From contig NZ_CP060494.1 of the NCBI RefSeq assembly GCF_014334115.1, positions 1,828,501 to 1,892,500 of the forward strand: DNA of 64,000 bases. Reading direction: 5' to 3'. The notes beneath the pieces were generated by a model. That model ran no database searches and was not told the origin of the DNA. It was given only the letters and a program-made list of their open reading frames with translations. This document shows positions 48,325-56,617 of the stretch, one piece after another. A program made the translations under genes and the position numbers. Numbering within the stretch: the stretch's first letter is position 1; every line of letters starts with the position of its first letter. This stretch comes from Sphingosinithalassobacter sp. CS137 (GTDB taxonomy: Bacteria > Pseudomonadota > Alphaproteobacteria > Sphingomonadales > Sphingomonadaceae).

Positions 48325-48854
48325 TGAACCTGCAGCCGACGCTCCGCGGCGCGCTCGTGACGCTCGAGCCGACGGTCGCCGGCGACTGGTGCGCGCTGTT
48401 CGCCGCGGCGGCGGACCCGGAGATATGGGCCCAGCACCCCGCCTCGGACCGCTGGAAGGAGCCGGTGTTCCGCGCCTATTTCGACGATGCGCTGGCGAGC
48501 GGCGGCAGCCTCACGATCCGCGATCGCGCGAGCGGAGAGGTGATCGGCGCCAGCCGCTACGCCAATCACGACCTGCAGCGCGACGAAATCGAGATCGGCT
48601 GGACCTTCCTCGCACGACGCTTCTGGGGCGGCCCGGTCAACGCCGAGGTGAAGCGGCTGATGCTCGATCATATTCTGGCCGAAGTGCATGCCGCGGTGTT
48701 CGTGGTCGGCGCGGAGAACCTCCGGTCGCGGCGCGCCATGGAGAAGATCGGAGGCGTAGTCGAGCAGGGGCGCACGCAGCGCGGCGACGGTTCGCGGATG
48801 GACCGTCACGTCTTCTATCGAATCGCGCGCGAGCATGGGGCGGCCGCGGCATGA
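48324..48854 (+). CDS. GNAT N-acetyltransferase (RimJ/RimL-like)
   Basis: A 176-residue GNAT fold protein. It starts TLRGALVTLEPTVAGDW (strand 1), has DEIEIGWTFLARRFWGGPVN in the strand 4 / acetyl-CoA region, and ends with VGAENLRSRRAMEKIGGVVE, the NxxSxxxxEKxG arrangement of the RimJ group. The substrate is unknown. Start and stop overlap both neighbours (ATGA). Confidence 0.8.
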   Translation: MNLQPTLRGALVTLEPTVAGDWCALFAAAADPEIWAQHPASDRWKEPVFRAYFDDALASGGSLTIRDRASGEVIGASRYANHDLQRDEIEIGWTFLARRFWGGPVNAEVKRLMLDHILAEVHAAVFVVGAENLRSRRAMEKIGGVVEQGRTQRGDGSRMDRHVFYRIAREHGAAAA

Positions 48855-49306
48855 GTGTCGCCTTCCGCCGCGAGAGCGACGACGAGCACAAGGAGCCCGA
48901 GTTCGAGCTGCCGATCCCGGTCGGACCGAATCTGGTGACCGAACGCGGGCTGGCTCTGATCGAAGCGAAAGTCGCCGAACTGAAAGGCGCCGTTGCCGCC
49001 GAAATCGACGAGGCGGCGCGCAAGAAGCTGGAGCGCACGCTCCGCTATTGGTCCACCCAGCATGCGACCGCGCGCATCGCCGATCGCCCCGAGGCGGGCG
49101 AAGCCGGAATCGGATCGCTGGTGACAGTGCGCCGCGCCGGACGGACGCAGCGGTTCCGGATCGTCGGGCACGACGAAGCCGATCCGGCGAGCGCGCTGCT
49201 CGCGTTCACGGCGCCGCTGGCGCGCGCGGTGATGGGCGCGATGGCGGGCGAGCGCGTGGCCTTCGGCGGGAGCGCGGATGCCCTCGAAGTGGTGGAGGTC
49301 GCGTGA
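48851..49306 (+). CDS. Gre-family transcription factor-like protein with shortened coiled coil
   Basis: A 151-residue protein. The C-terminal domain matches GreA/GreB: IGSLVTVRRAGRTQRFRIVG, then HDEADPASALLAFTAPLARA and MGAMAGERVAF. The N-terminal coiled coil is about 20 residues shorter than E. coli GreB as I remember it, and the acidic tip (GDRSENADY, with the catalytic Asp and Glu) is missing. It therefore likely binds RNA polymerase without stimulating RNA cleavage, more like Rnk or Gfh1. A 25-residue acidic extension precedes the Gre region. It lies between a GNAT gene and a CoA-transferase gene with overlaps at both ends. Confidence 0.75.
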   Translation: MSVAFRRESDDEHKEPEFELPIPVGPNLVTERGLALIEAKVAELKGAVAAEIDEAARKKLERTLRYWSTQHATARIADRPEAGEAGIGSLVTVRRAGRTQRFRIVGHDEADPASALLAFTAPLARAVMGAMAGERVAFGGSADALEVVEVA

Positions 49307-50418
49307 AACCGCTCGAGGGCATTCGAGTGGTCGAGCTGGCACGCATCCTCGCCGGCCCGTGGTGCGGCCAGTTGCTCGCCGATCTCGGCGCGGAAGTGAT
49401 CAAGATCGAGCGGCCCGGAACCGGCGACGACACGCGACACTGGGGGCCGCCGTTCCTGCACGACGCGGAGGGCAACAGCCTCGACGCCGCCTATTTCCAC
49501 TCGACCAATCGCGGCAAAAGCGCCCGCTTCATCGATATCGCCACGCCGGCCGGGCAGGCGGAGGTGCGTGCGCTGGCCGCCGAGGCGGATGTGGTGATCG
49601 AGAACTACAAAGTGGGCGGGCTCGTCAAATACGGCCTCGACTCCGCCAGCTTGCGGGCGGCGAATCCTCGGCTGATCGTCGCCTCGATCACCGGCTTCGG
49701 CCAGACCGGCCCCTATGCACATCGCGCCGGCTATGACTTCATCATCCAGGGCATGGGCGGCTTCATGAGCCTGACCGGCGAGCCCGACGGCGCACCGCAG
49801 AAGGCCGGGATAGCCTATGCCGACATCTTCACCGGCACCTACACGGCCGTCGCGGTGCTTGCGGCGCTGCGACGCCGTGACGTCACCGGCGAAGGCGCGC
49901 ACATCGACATGGCGCTACTCGATACGCAGGTTGCGGTGCTGGCGAACCAGGCGCTCAACTGGATGGCATCGGGCACGGTGCCGCACCGGATGGGCAACGG
50001 CCACGCCAATCTGGTGCCGTACCAGGCATTCGCCTGCGCCGACGGCGAGCTGATCGTCGCGGTCGGCAACGATTCGCAATTCCGCCGGCTCTGCGCCGTG
50101 CTCGGACTCGACCTCGGCGAGGATCCGCGCTTCGCGACCAATCCGGGCCGTGTCGAGAACCGTGCCGCGCTGATCCCGCTGCTCGCCGCCGCAATCAGGA
50201 GCTGGGAGAAGGCGGCGCTCTACGAACGGCTCGAGGCCGCGGGCGTACCGGCAGGGCCGATCAACCGAGTCGACGAAGTGTTCGCCGACCGGCAGGTGCA
50301 GGCGCGCGGCATGCGGATCGCACCGGGCGGGCTCCCGGGCGTCGCCAGCCCGATCGTGATCGACGGGGTGCGCATGACGAGCGGTCGGCCCAGCCCTCCG
50401 CGGCCCGCGAACGACTAA
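49303..50418 (+). CDS. Family III CoA-transferase (CaiB/BaiF; possibly succinyl-CoA:glutarate type)
   Basis: A 371-residue protein. GIRVVELARILAGPWCGQLL, ADLGAEVIKIERPGTGDD, FHSTNRGKSARFID, GFGQTGPYAHRAGYD and QKAGIAYADIFTG are class III CoA-transferase signatures; Asp174 is the conserved residue that forms the acyl-CoA intermediate. In an operon with glutaryl-CoA dehydrogenase, a succinyl-CoA:glutarate CoA-transferase role (SUGCT-like) is likely (inference). The GTG start overlaps the Gre-like gene stop. Confidence 0.85.
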   Translation: MKPLEGIRVVELARILAGPWCGQLLADLGAEVIKIERPGTGDDTRHWGPPFLHDAEGNSLDAAYFHSTNRGKSARFIDIATPAGQAEVRALAAEADVVIENYKVGGLVKYGLDSASLRAANPRLIVASITGFGQTGPYAHRAGYDFIIQGMGGFMSLTGEPDGAPQKAGIAYADIFTGTYTAVAVLAALRRRDVTGEGAHIDMALLDTQVAVLANQALNWMASGTVPHRMGNGHANLVPYQAFACADGELIVAVGNDSQFRRLCAVLGLDLGEDPRFATNPGRVENRAALIPLLAAAIRSWEKAALYERLEAAGVPAGPINRVDEVFADRQVQARGMRIAPGGLPGVASPIVIDGVRMTSGRPSPPRPAND

Positions 50419-50453
50419 GCAGTCGAGGCGCGCAGCCGGGTAGCTGTTCCGCC

Positions 50454-51251
50454 TTATCCCAGCCGTTGCAGCAATGCCGTGGCCGCCGCGGGCGCACGCA
50501 CCTTCGCGCCGTTGATCATAAAGATGTAAGTTTCACGTGGAACCACAGGCGGTTGGTCGTCGGTCACATAGGGTAGCCCCTCCGGCCGACCGCCTTCGCT
50601 CCAGCAGCGTGCGGCCTCCGCCCAGCGATCGAGCGCGGCCGGGGAATAGCCTTGCGGATGCCCCTCCTGCGCATTCTCCAGCCGCACATAGACGAAATCG
50701 CCGCTGACGTCGGCGATCGCCGGATACTCCGCCGAATCGGCATGGACGATGGCGACGCCATGGGCGCGGGCAAGCGCGACGAATTCCGGCACACGGAAGC
50801 TTTCGTGGCGCACCTGAATCGCGTGGCGCAGCGGCAGGCCGGCGTGGCGGTCGGGAAGAAGCTTCAGGAAGGCGCCGAAATCCTCGGGGTCGAACTTCTT
50901 GGTCGCCATGAACTGCCAGAGGATCGGGCCCAGCTTGTCGCCGAGCTCGACGATCCCCTGATCGAGGAAGGTCGTCACCGCATCGCCGGCCTCTGCCAGC
51001 AGCTTCCGGTTGGTGCAGTATCGCGACGCCTTCACTGCAAAGACGAAGCCTTCGGGGGCCGTCGCTGCCCATTGGGCGAAGCTCGCCGGCTTTTGCAGCC
51101 GATGATAGGTGGCGTTGATCTCGATCGCCGTCACCGCGCTACTTGCGAATTCGAGCTCGCGCTTCTGGGGGAGGCCGTCGGGATAGAAGGTCCCGCGCCA
51201 CGGCGCATAGGTCCAGCCGCCGATACCGACCCGCACGTCAGCCACCGTCAT
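50454..51251 (-). CDS. DUF72 family protein
   Basis: A 265-residue TIM-barrel-like protein. RVGIGGWTYAPWRGTFYPDG, SAVTAIEINATYHRLQKP, FVFAVKASRYCTNRKLL, GPILWQFMATKKFD and VYVRLENAQEGHPQGYS are typical of DUF72. Function unknown. The ATG at 51251 overlaps the 3' end of the AI-2E-type transporter gene by 14 bases. Confidence 0.87.
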   Translation of the reverse strand: MTVADVRVGIGGWTYAPWRGTFYPDGLPQKRELEFASSAVTAIEINATYHRLQKPASFAQWAATAPEGFVFAVKASRYCTNRKLLAEAGDAVTTFLDQGIVELGDKLGPILWQFMATKKFDPEDFGAFLKLLPDRHAGLPLRHAIQVRHESFRVPEFVALARAHGVAIVHADSAEYPAIADVSGDFVYVRLENAQEGHPQGYSPAALDRWAEAARCWSEGGRPEGLPYVTDDQPPVVPRETYIFMINGAKVRAPAAATALLQRLG

Positions 51252-52287
51252 CCCCCCGCGATCGGCGGCGGCCGGGAACCCGCACGTCATAGCCCAGCGC
51301 GTTCCGCGACCAGAGCATCGTCACCAGCGTATAGAGCACCACCGCCAGCGGCGCGGCGAGCAGGATGCCGAGGATGCCGAACAGCGATCCCAGCGCGCCC
51401 AGCGCAAACAGCAGCAGCGCGGGCGGAATCGACACTGCCCAGCGCTGGACGAGCGGGGTCAGCACATTGCCCTCCGCCTGCTGCGCGACGAGATAGACCA
51501 GCGAGGCGGCGATCAACGCGTCCGGCCCCTGCGCAAAGGCGAGCAGGATGCCCGGAATGGCGCCGATCACGGGGCCGACCAGCGGGATGAAGTTGGCGAC
51601 GCCCACGATCACGCCCAGCGCACCCGCCGAGGGCAGACCGACGAATGTGAGGCCGATCGCGACCAGCGAGCCGACGACCGTCATGGTGAACAGCTGCCCC
51701 AGCAGATATTTCTGCAACGCGACGCCGCTCGCGTTCAGCGCATCGACGACGCGCGGCCCCTGCTCCTTGGGAAACAGCCGCTCCGCCCCGCGGACGTACA
51801 GGCCCGGCTGGAGCGCGAAATAGATCGCGCCGATCACCACCAGCACCAGATTGGTGATCGCACCGACCGCGCCGAAGGCGAACGAGACGGCGCGCCCGAA
51901 ATAGCTTTGCAGGTCGAGCGAGGCGAGGCTGAGCGACTGGCCCCAGGGCTGCTGCCGCAGCCAGTCGCGCGCGCTGTCGATCGCCGAGGGCAGCTGCGCC
52001 GCGACGTTGGAGAATTCCTGTCCCAGTTGCGCCCCGAACAGCCAGCCGACCAGATAGAGGATCGCGAAGATCGCCAGCACGCCCAGCAGCACCGCCGGCG
52101 TTTCGGGAATTCCCAGCATGCGGAACGGCGCCGCCGCCGAGCGGATCAGCACCGCGATCAGGATGGCCGAGAAGATCAGCAGCAAGGTGCCCGAAAGCGG
52201 CACGAGCAGCAGCGCGAGCCCAACGAGCAGCAGGACGATCAGTGTCTTGCGGACGACCGCGCCTTCCGTGTTGCCCTGCACGTCCAT
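51238..52287 (-). CDS. AI-2E family transporter
   Basis: A 349-residue protein with about eight hydrophobic helices. VIVGVANFIPLVGPVIGAIP and the C-terminal LLLFALGALGSLFGILGILLAAPLAV are diagnostic of the family (TqsA, PerM and related exporters). Members export AI-2, Na+/H+ or other solutes; the substrate here is unknown. The ATG at 52287 has GGGGGCGGA directly before it; the frame is open 69 bases further upstream. Confidence 0.85.
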   Translation of the reverse strand: MDVQGNTEGAVVRKTLIVLLLVGLALLLVPLSGTLLLIFSAILIAVLIRSAAAPFRMLGIPETPAVLLGVLAIFAILYLVGWLFGAQLGQEFSNVAAQLPSAIDSARDWLRQQPWGQSLSLASLDLQSYFGRAVSFAFGAVGAITNLVLVVIGAIYFALQPGLYVRGAERLFPKEQGPRVVDALNASGVALQKYLLGQLFTMTVVGSLVAIGLTFVGLPSAGALGVIVGVANFIPLVGPVIGAIPGILLAFAQGPDALIAASLVYLVAQQAEGNVLTPLVQRWAVSIPPALLLFALGALGSLFGILGILLAAPLAVVLYTLVTMLWSRNALGYDVRVPGRRRSRGDDGG

Positions 52288-52378
52288 TCCGCCCCCTTTT
52301 GGCCGATGCACCGGCGCACCGCCAGCGAACGGGGAGCTTTGGCGAAGGTTCCGCACCGGTCAAGCCGGCGCGAAGCGC

Positions 52379-52798
52379 CTATTCGACGCGCGTCCAGCGC
52401 TGCGACTTGCAGATGATGCCCAAGGCAGCGCAGCCCTCGGCACTCAGCGTATCGCCTTCGAACCGGATCGTGCCCGAAAAGCGCTTGCCCAGATCGGGAA
52501 CGAAGACTTCGCCTTCCCACGCGCCGGAAGGTTGCTGCGTGAAGTTGCGGAACAGGTTCGTTCCGACCAGCGATTCGGTGCCGCCTTCGCGTGCGTCGCG
52601 CTTGGCCTCTTCATTCGCCCAGGTGACGCGGCCGCATAGCTTTCCGTCGCACGAATAGGAGCGGATATGGACGCTGCCGTCGGGATTGCTCCAGACTGCC
52701 TCGGGCACTTCCCCGGCGCTCTGCCCCGCCACGGCAGCGGGGAAGAGCAGCGGCAGCGCAAGCGCGCAGGCACCGGCGAACGTGCGGATCGGTTTCAT
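52379..52798 (-). CDS. DUF2147 secreted protein
   Basis: A 139-residue protein with a Sec signal peptide (MKPIRTFAGACALALPLLFPAAVAGQS). The mature part has VWSNPDGSVHIRSYSCDGKLCGRVTW and the C-terminal GDTLSAEGCAALGIICKSQRWTRV, typical of DUF2147, a small periplasmic lipocalin-like family. Two cysteine pairs suggest disulfides. The ATG at 52798 has AAAGGA upstream. It lies just downstream of tRNA-Gly on the same strand. Confidence 0.87.
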   Translation of the reverse strand: MKPIRTFAGACALALPLLFPAAVAGQSAGEVPEAVWSNPDGSVHIRSYSCDGKLCGRVTWANEEAKRDAREGGTESLVGTNLFRNFTQQPSGAWEGEVFVPDLGKRFSGTIRFEGDTLSAEGCAALGIICKSQRWTRVE

Positions 52799-52874
52799 CG
52801 GCGAGTCCTTTCGGAAAGAGATGCACCAGACGCAGCGGCATCGATTCGGTTGCAGGCAGGGAACTGCCGGCACC

Positions 52875-52949
52875 TGGAGCGGGCGAAGGGATTCGAACCC
52901 TCGACCCCAACCTTGGCAAGGTTGTGCTCTACCCCTGAGCTACGCCCGC
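52875..52949 (-). tRNA. tRNA-Gly (anticodon GCC)
   Basis: The reverse complement begins GCGGGCGTAGCTCAG and ends in CGCCCGC plus discriminator T and an encoded CCA. The 7-bp acceptor stem pairs perfectly. The anticodon arm reads ACCTT-GCC-AAGGT, giving anticodon GCC. The T-loop GGTTCGAATCC is present. Length 75 with CCA. Confidence 0.97.
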
Positions 52950-53121
52950 TCTGGCGTCATGTCGGCGGCGCTGGATGCGCACACCGGGGCAAGGCGGCGG
53001 CTGTTAGCACCGGCCGGGCGGCCCCGCAAGCCCTTCCGGAAAAGGCTTGGCCTGTCGCCCGAGAACGCCCACATAGGCGCCGCAACACCTGCCCGCGCGC
53101 AGGCAATTTGAGGAGCGTCCC

Positions 53122-54045
53122 TTGGCCACCCCGCCCGGCATGTCCGCACTGTCCAGCACCGAACGCGAAGCCGTCGAGGCATTTCGGCGCGACATCGTCG
53201 AACCGTCGATGACCAGGCTGGTGATCCTGGATTTCTGGGCCGAATGGTGCGGCCCGTGCAAGCAGCTCGGCCCGGTGCTCGAGAAAGTGGCAGCCGACTA
53301 TGCGACCAAAGGCGTGGTGCTCGCCAAGATCGACGTCGACAAGGACCAGTTCATCGCCGCCCAATTCCAGGTGCGTTCGATTCCGACCGTCTATGCGATG
53401 TTCCAGGGCCAGCTGGTCGCCGACCTGAGCCAGGCGCGCACCGAATCGCAGCTGCGCCAGATGCTCGACCAGATCCTGCGGCAAATCCCGGTCGAAGGCG
53501 AATCGCAGCAGGCCGAGGCCGAGATCGAGCCGCTGATCGCGATGGGCGAGCAGGTATTGGCCGAAGGAGACGCCGAGCGCGCGCTTTCGCTGTTCGACCA
53601 GCTCGCCGAGATGGCCCCCGAGCATCCGGCGGTGCTTGCCGGCCGCATCCGCGCGCTGGTCCAGCTTGGGCGGTTCGAGGAGGCACAGTCGGCGCTGGAT
53701 TCGGTGCCCGAGGAGGCCGCCAAGGCGCCAGAGGTGGAGCGCGCGCGCGCCGCGCTCTCGCTTGCCACCGAAGCGGCGCCGGTCGACGATCTTGCCGAAC
53801 TGAAGGCCGAAGTCGCCGCGAACCCGCACGACATGGAAAAGCGCTATGCGCTCGCCGGCGGCCAGATGGCGGCGGGCGACCGCGAAGGCGCGGCGGAGAC
53901 GCTGCTCGCGATGATCGCCGAGGATCGCGAGTGGAACGAGGGCGCGGCGCGCCAGCGGCTGTTGAAGCTGTTCGAAGTGGTCGGGCTCGAGGACCCTTGG
54001 GTATCGACCCAGCGGCGCAAGCTTTCGGCGATCCTGTTCGGATGA
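53122..54045 (+). CDS. Thioredoxin-TPR protein (CnoX/YbbN-like co-chaperone)
   Basis: A 307-residue protein: N-terminal thioredoxin domain with [20 protein letters not shown] (intact CGPC), [20 protein letters not shown] (cis-Pro), then a C-terminal TPR_20-type helical region with [20 protein letters not shown] and [15 protein letters not shown]. It resembles YbbN/CnoX, a holdase-type redox chaperone, and keeps a redox-active site. The TTG start has AGGAG 6 bases upstream; ATG at 53140 is an alternative. It overlaps the LON-domain gene by 4 bases. Confidence 0.87.
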   Translation: MATPPGMSALSSTEREAVEAFRRDIVEPSMTRLVILDFWAEWCGPCKQLGPVLEKVAADYATKGVVLAKIDVDKDQFIAAQFQVRSIPTVYAMFQGQLVADLSQARTESQLRQMLDQILRQIPVEGESQQAEAEIEPLIAMGEQVLAEGDAERALSLFDQLAEMAPEHPAVLAGRIRALVQLGRFEEAQSALDSVPEEAAKAPEVERARAALSLATEAAPVDDLAELKAEVAANPHDMEKRYALAGGQMAAGDREGAAETLLAMIAEDREWNEGAARQRLLKLFEVVGLEDPWVSTQRRKLSAILFG

Positions 54046-54650
54046 CGGTCACGCGGCTGTCGGTGTTTCCCCTGGGCGGCGCGCTGCTGTTCCCGCGGAT
54101 GCACCTGCCGCTCCACATCTTCGAGCCGCGCTATCGCGCGCTGGTGACCGATTCGCTCGCGCGCGACCGGCGGATCGGGATGGTGCAGCCGCGCGAGGGC
54201 GGTGCCCACCCCGGACTCTTCGATCGAGGCTGCGTCGGGCGGATCGCCGAGGTGCAGGCACTGCCCGACGGCCGGTTCGACATCGTTCTCGAAGGACTCG
54301 CCCGCTTCACCATCATGCGCGAGCTAGACGTCACGACGCCATTCCGACAGGTCGAGGCCGAGCTGGAGCCGGTGGGAGACAGCGAGATACTGGGGATGGG
54401 CGACCGCGCATCGCTCGAGATGGAGGCCCGCCGCTTCGCCGAGGGACAGGGCTATGCCGTCGACTGGGAAGCGGTTTCACGCCTCGACGACGAATCGCTG
54501 GTGAACGGCATCGCCCAGATCGCCCCGTTCGACATCGCTTCGAAGCAGGCGCTGCTCGAGGCCGAGACGCTGCAGGACCGCAGTCGGCTGATCGTGCAGC
54601 TGATGCAGTTCTTCGGCCGTTCGGGCGACGATGTGGGGACGCTGCAATGA
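54042..54650 (+). CDS. LON N-terminal substrate-binding domain protein
   Basis: A 202-residue protein consisting only of a Lon N-terminal-like domain: [66 protein letters not shown] and [13 protein letters not shown]. No AAA or protease domain follows. Function in the family is unclear (peptide or degron recognition has been suggested). It overlaps the genes on both sides. Confidence 0.87.
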   Translation: MTVTRLSVFPLGGALLFPRMHLPLHIFEPRYRALVTDSLARDRRIGMVQPREGGAHPGLFDRGCVGRIAEVQALPDGRFDIVLEGLARFTIMRELDVTTPFRQVEAELEPVGDSEILGMGDRASLEMEARRFAEGQGYAVDWEAVSRLDDESLVNGIAQIAPFDIASKQALLEAETLQDRSRLIVQLMQFFGRSGDDVGTLQ

Positions 54651-54829
54651 GCGCGGAACTCGATCCCTGGCTGCTCGACCGGCTGGTGTGCCCCGCGACC
54701 CGCACGCCGCTGCGCTATGACGCAGCGCGCGGCGAACTCGTCTCGGAGGAAGCGGGGCTCGCCTATCCGGTGCGCGACGGCGTGCCGGTGCTGCTCGCCG
54801 AGGCCGCGCGGCCGCTGCGTCCGAACTAG
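54647..54829 (+). CDS. Trm112 family protein (UPF0434)
   Basis: A 60-residue protein: [19 protein letters not shown] then [14 protein letters not shown], the Trm112/YcaR signature. Bacterial members are small, partly cysteine-poor relatives of the eukaryotic methyltransferase activator Trm112; here only one cysteine remains, so no zinc site is expected. Its stop shares a CTAG palindrome with the convergent next gene. Confidence 0.85.
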   Translation: MSAELDPWLLDRLVCPATRTPLRYDAARGELVSEEAGLAYPVRDGVPVLLAEAARPLRPN

Positions 54830-55191
54830 CGGCGCACGAGGCCTGCGACGCCGCTCGCCAGCCACGCGAGGACGCCGCTCAACACACCCAGAACCAGCAT
54901 GATCAGCAGGATCGTGAGAGCTCCGCCATCGCCGATGCCATAGCGCTGCATCGTCGCCGAATAGCTGTCGGGAACGATCAGCAGCGTGACGATTGTGCCG
55001 AGAACCGCGACGACCACGAAGCTGCCGAGCCCGGCCGAGAGCCCTGCGCGCCTGCCATGCGCCGCGGTCAGGCCCGCAGCGGCGCCGGCCAGCGTCGGCC
55101 AGAGCAGCGGCCAGGCGTTGCTGCCGGAAATCGAGGCATTGGCGACGAACAACAGACCGCCGAACGCGCCGAGAAGCAGCGACCGATTCAT
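54826..55191 (-). CDS. Hypothetical four-helix membrane protein
   Basis: A 121-residue protein with about four hydrophobic segments ([70 protein letters not shown]). Not recognised as a known family. The ATG at 55191 with an upstream GGAGAC supports the start. Convergent with the Trm112-like gene with shared CTAG stops. Confidence 0.6.
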   Translation of the reverse strand: MNRSLLLGAFGGLLFVANASISGSNAWPLLWPTLAGAAAGLTAAHGRRAGLSAGLGSFVVVAVLGTIVTLLIVPDSYSATMQRYGIGDGGALTILLIMLVLGVLSGVLAWLASGVAGLVRR

Positions 55192-55253
55192 GAAACGTCT
55201 CCTCTCGCCGCAACCAACCGCCTCCGGCGCGTGAACGTTCCTTTGGAAGAAGG

Positions 55254-56471
55254 TCAGACCACCTCGCCCTGAAGCAGCTTCGGCACGGCGCCCGATTCGC
55301 CGCGCGCCTCGGCCATGAAGGCGTTCTTGAGCGGCGGCAGCCGGTCCACCGCATTGAGGCCGAAGCGACGCAGCGCGGCGGGAGCGCGGCCAGGGATGCC
55401 GAACAGCCGAGTCAGCCCGTCGGTCGCGAGCGCCACCATGAAGGTGTCGAGCGCACGCCAGCGCTGGTAGCGGGCGAGGAGCTGGGCATCGCCCGACTCG
55501 AGGCCGAGCCGTTTGCCCTCGACCAGCACCTCGACCAGCGCGGCCACATCGCGGAAGCCGACATTGACGCCCTGACCGGCGATCGGATGGATGCCATGCG
55601 CCGCGTCGCCGACCAGCGCCAGCCGATGATCGGTGATCCGCGCCGCATGATGGAACCCCAGCGGATAGCTGAACCGCGGCGTCGGCGCGCCGAGCTCGCC
55701 GAGGAAACCGCCCATCTTCTTCGACATTTCCGCCAGGAAGCCGCGTTCGGAAAGCTTGAGCATGCCCGCCGCCGCTCCGCCCTTCACCGTCCAGACGATC
55801 GCCGAGCGATGTCCGTTCGCATCGTCGTTGAGCGGCAGGATCGCGAAAGGCCCCTCCGGATAGAAGATCTCGAAGGCGGTGTTCTCGTGATCATGCTGAT
55901 GGTTCACGGTCGTGACCAGTGCGGCATGATCGTAGCGCCAGCGCGCCACCTTGATCCCCGCCGCTTCGCGGGTCGGCGAGTTGCGCCCCTCGGCCGCGAC
56001 GAGGAGCGGCGCCGAGACAGTCGCGCCGCTGTCGAGCGTGGCAGTCACTCCGAACTCGCCGCGATCGACCGAAAGCGCCCGCGTCTTCATGCGGATATCG
56101 ACCCCGGGCGCCGCCTGAGCGGCCTCATAGAGCGCGCGGCGCAGGCGCCGGTTCTCATACATGACGCCGAGCGCCGCTTCGCCCTCGCGCGTCGCGAAAT
56201 CGAGCTTCCCCGGCTCGAGCCCGTCAGAGACGCGAATGGCTTCGATCGGGCAGCCCGCATCGGCCAAACGCGCGCCGACGCCGATCGCATCGAGCATGCG
56301 ATGCGGCGCGCTAGCGATCGCTGAAGCGCGCCCGTCGTGCTCGGCGGCCAGAATGACTTCCGGATCGGCGATGTCGATGACGATCGCCGTCAGCCCGTGC
56401 GCGTCGAGCGCGACGGCGAGCGCGCTGCCCACCAGTCCGCCGCCGAGAATAAGGACGTCCGCGCGATCCAT
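55254..56471 (-). CDS. UbiH/UbiF-type FAD-dependent ubiquinone hydroxylase
   Basis: A 405-residue flavoprotein monooxygenase. The N-terminal FAD motif is LILGGGLVGSALAVALDAHG, the DG motif region is EHDGRASAIASAPHRML, and the second FAD motif ALVGDAAHGIHPIAGQGVNV matches UbiH/UbiF/COQ6. It would hydroxylate the benzene ring in ubiquinone synthesis; which carbon cannot be decided by eye. Divergent from ftsK across 146 bp. Confidence 0.85.
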   Translation of the reverse strand: MDRADVLILGGGLVGSALAVALDAHGLTAIVIDIADPEVILAAEHDGRASAIASAPHRMLDAIGVGARLADAGCPIEAIRVSDGLEPGKLDFATREGEAALGVMYENRRLRRALYEAAQAAPGVDIRMKTRALSVDRGEFGVTATLDSGATVSAPLLVAAEGRNSPTREAAGIKVARWRYDHAALVTTVNHQHDHENTAFEIFYPEGPFAILPLNDDANGHRSAIVWTVKGGAAAGMLKLSERGFLAEMSKKMGGFLGELGAPTPRFSYPLGFHHAARITDHRLALVGDAAHGIHPIAGQGVNVGFRDVAALVEVLVEGKRLGLESGDAQLLARYQRWRALDTFMVALATDGLTRLFGIPGRAPAALRRFGLNAVDRLPPLKNAFMAEARGESGAVPKLLQGEVV

Positions 56472-56552
56472 GACCTGCTCTCCGATACAACTCGAGCGAT
56501 ATGCGTGTGGAAAGCTGTGTAGGCGCCTCGGCAGGCGCTGCCAACGCTCGCC

Positions 56553-56581
56553 TTGACGGGGGAATCGGTTCGCGCGATGTT
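56553..56581 (+). promoter_or_regulatory. Candidate sigma-70-type promoter of ftsK
   Basis: A TTGACG hexamer (56553-56558) is followed after 17 bases by GATGTT (56576-56581), in the 146-bp divergent gap 37 bases before the ftsK ATG. The -35 is a good alphaproteobacterial match; the -10 agrees at only three of six positions. Confidence 0.3.
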
Positions 56582-56617
56582 CCGCGTCGGACTAGCCGCA
56601 TTTCGGAGATACAGGGG

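Noticed and set aside
52875..52949. tRNA-Gly as an integration site for a mobile element
   Set aside because: No integrase, no direct repeat of the tRNA 3' end that I can see, and both flanks are ordinary chromosomal genes.
53122..54045. Possible plain thioredoxin gene ending early
   Set aside because: The frame continues into a coherent TPR-type C-terminal domain with no frameshift, so it is a full-length thioredoxin-TPR protein.
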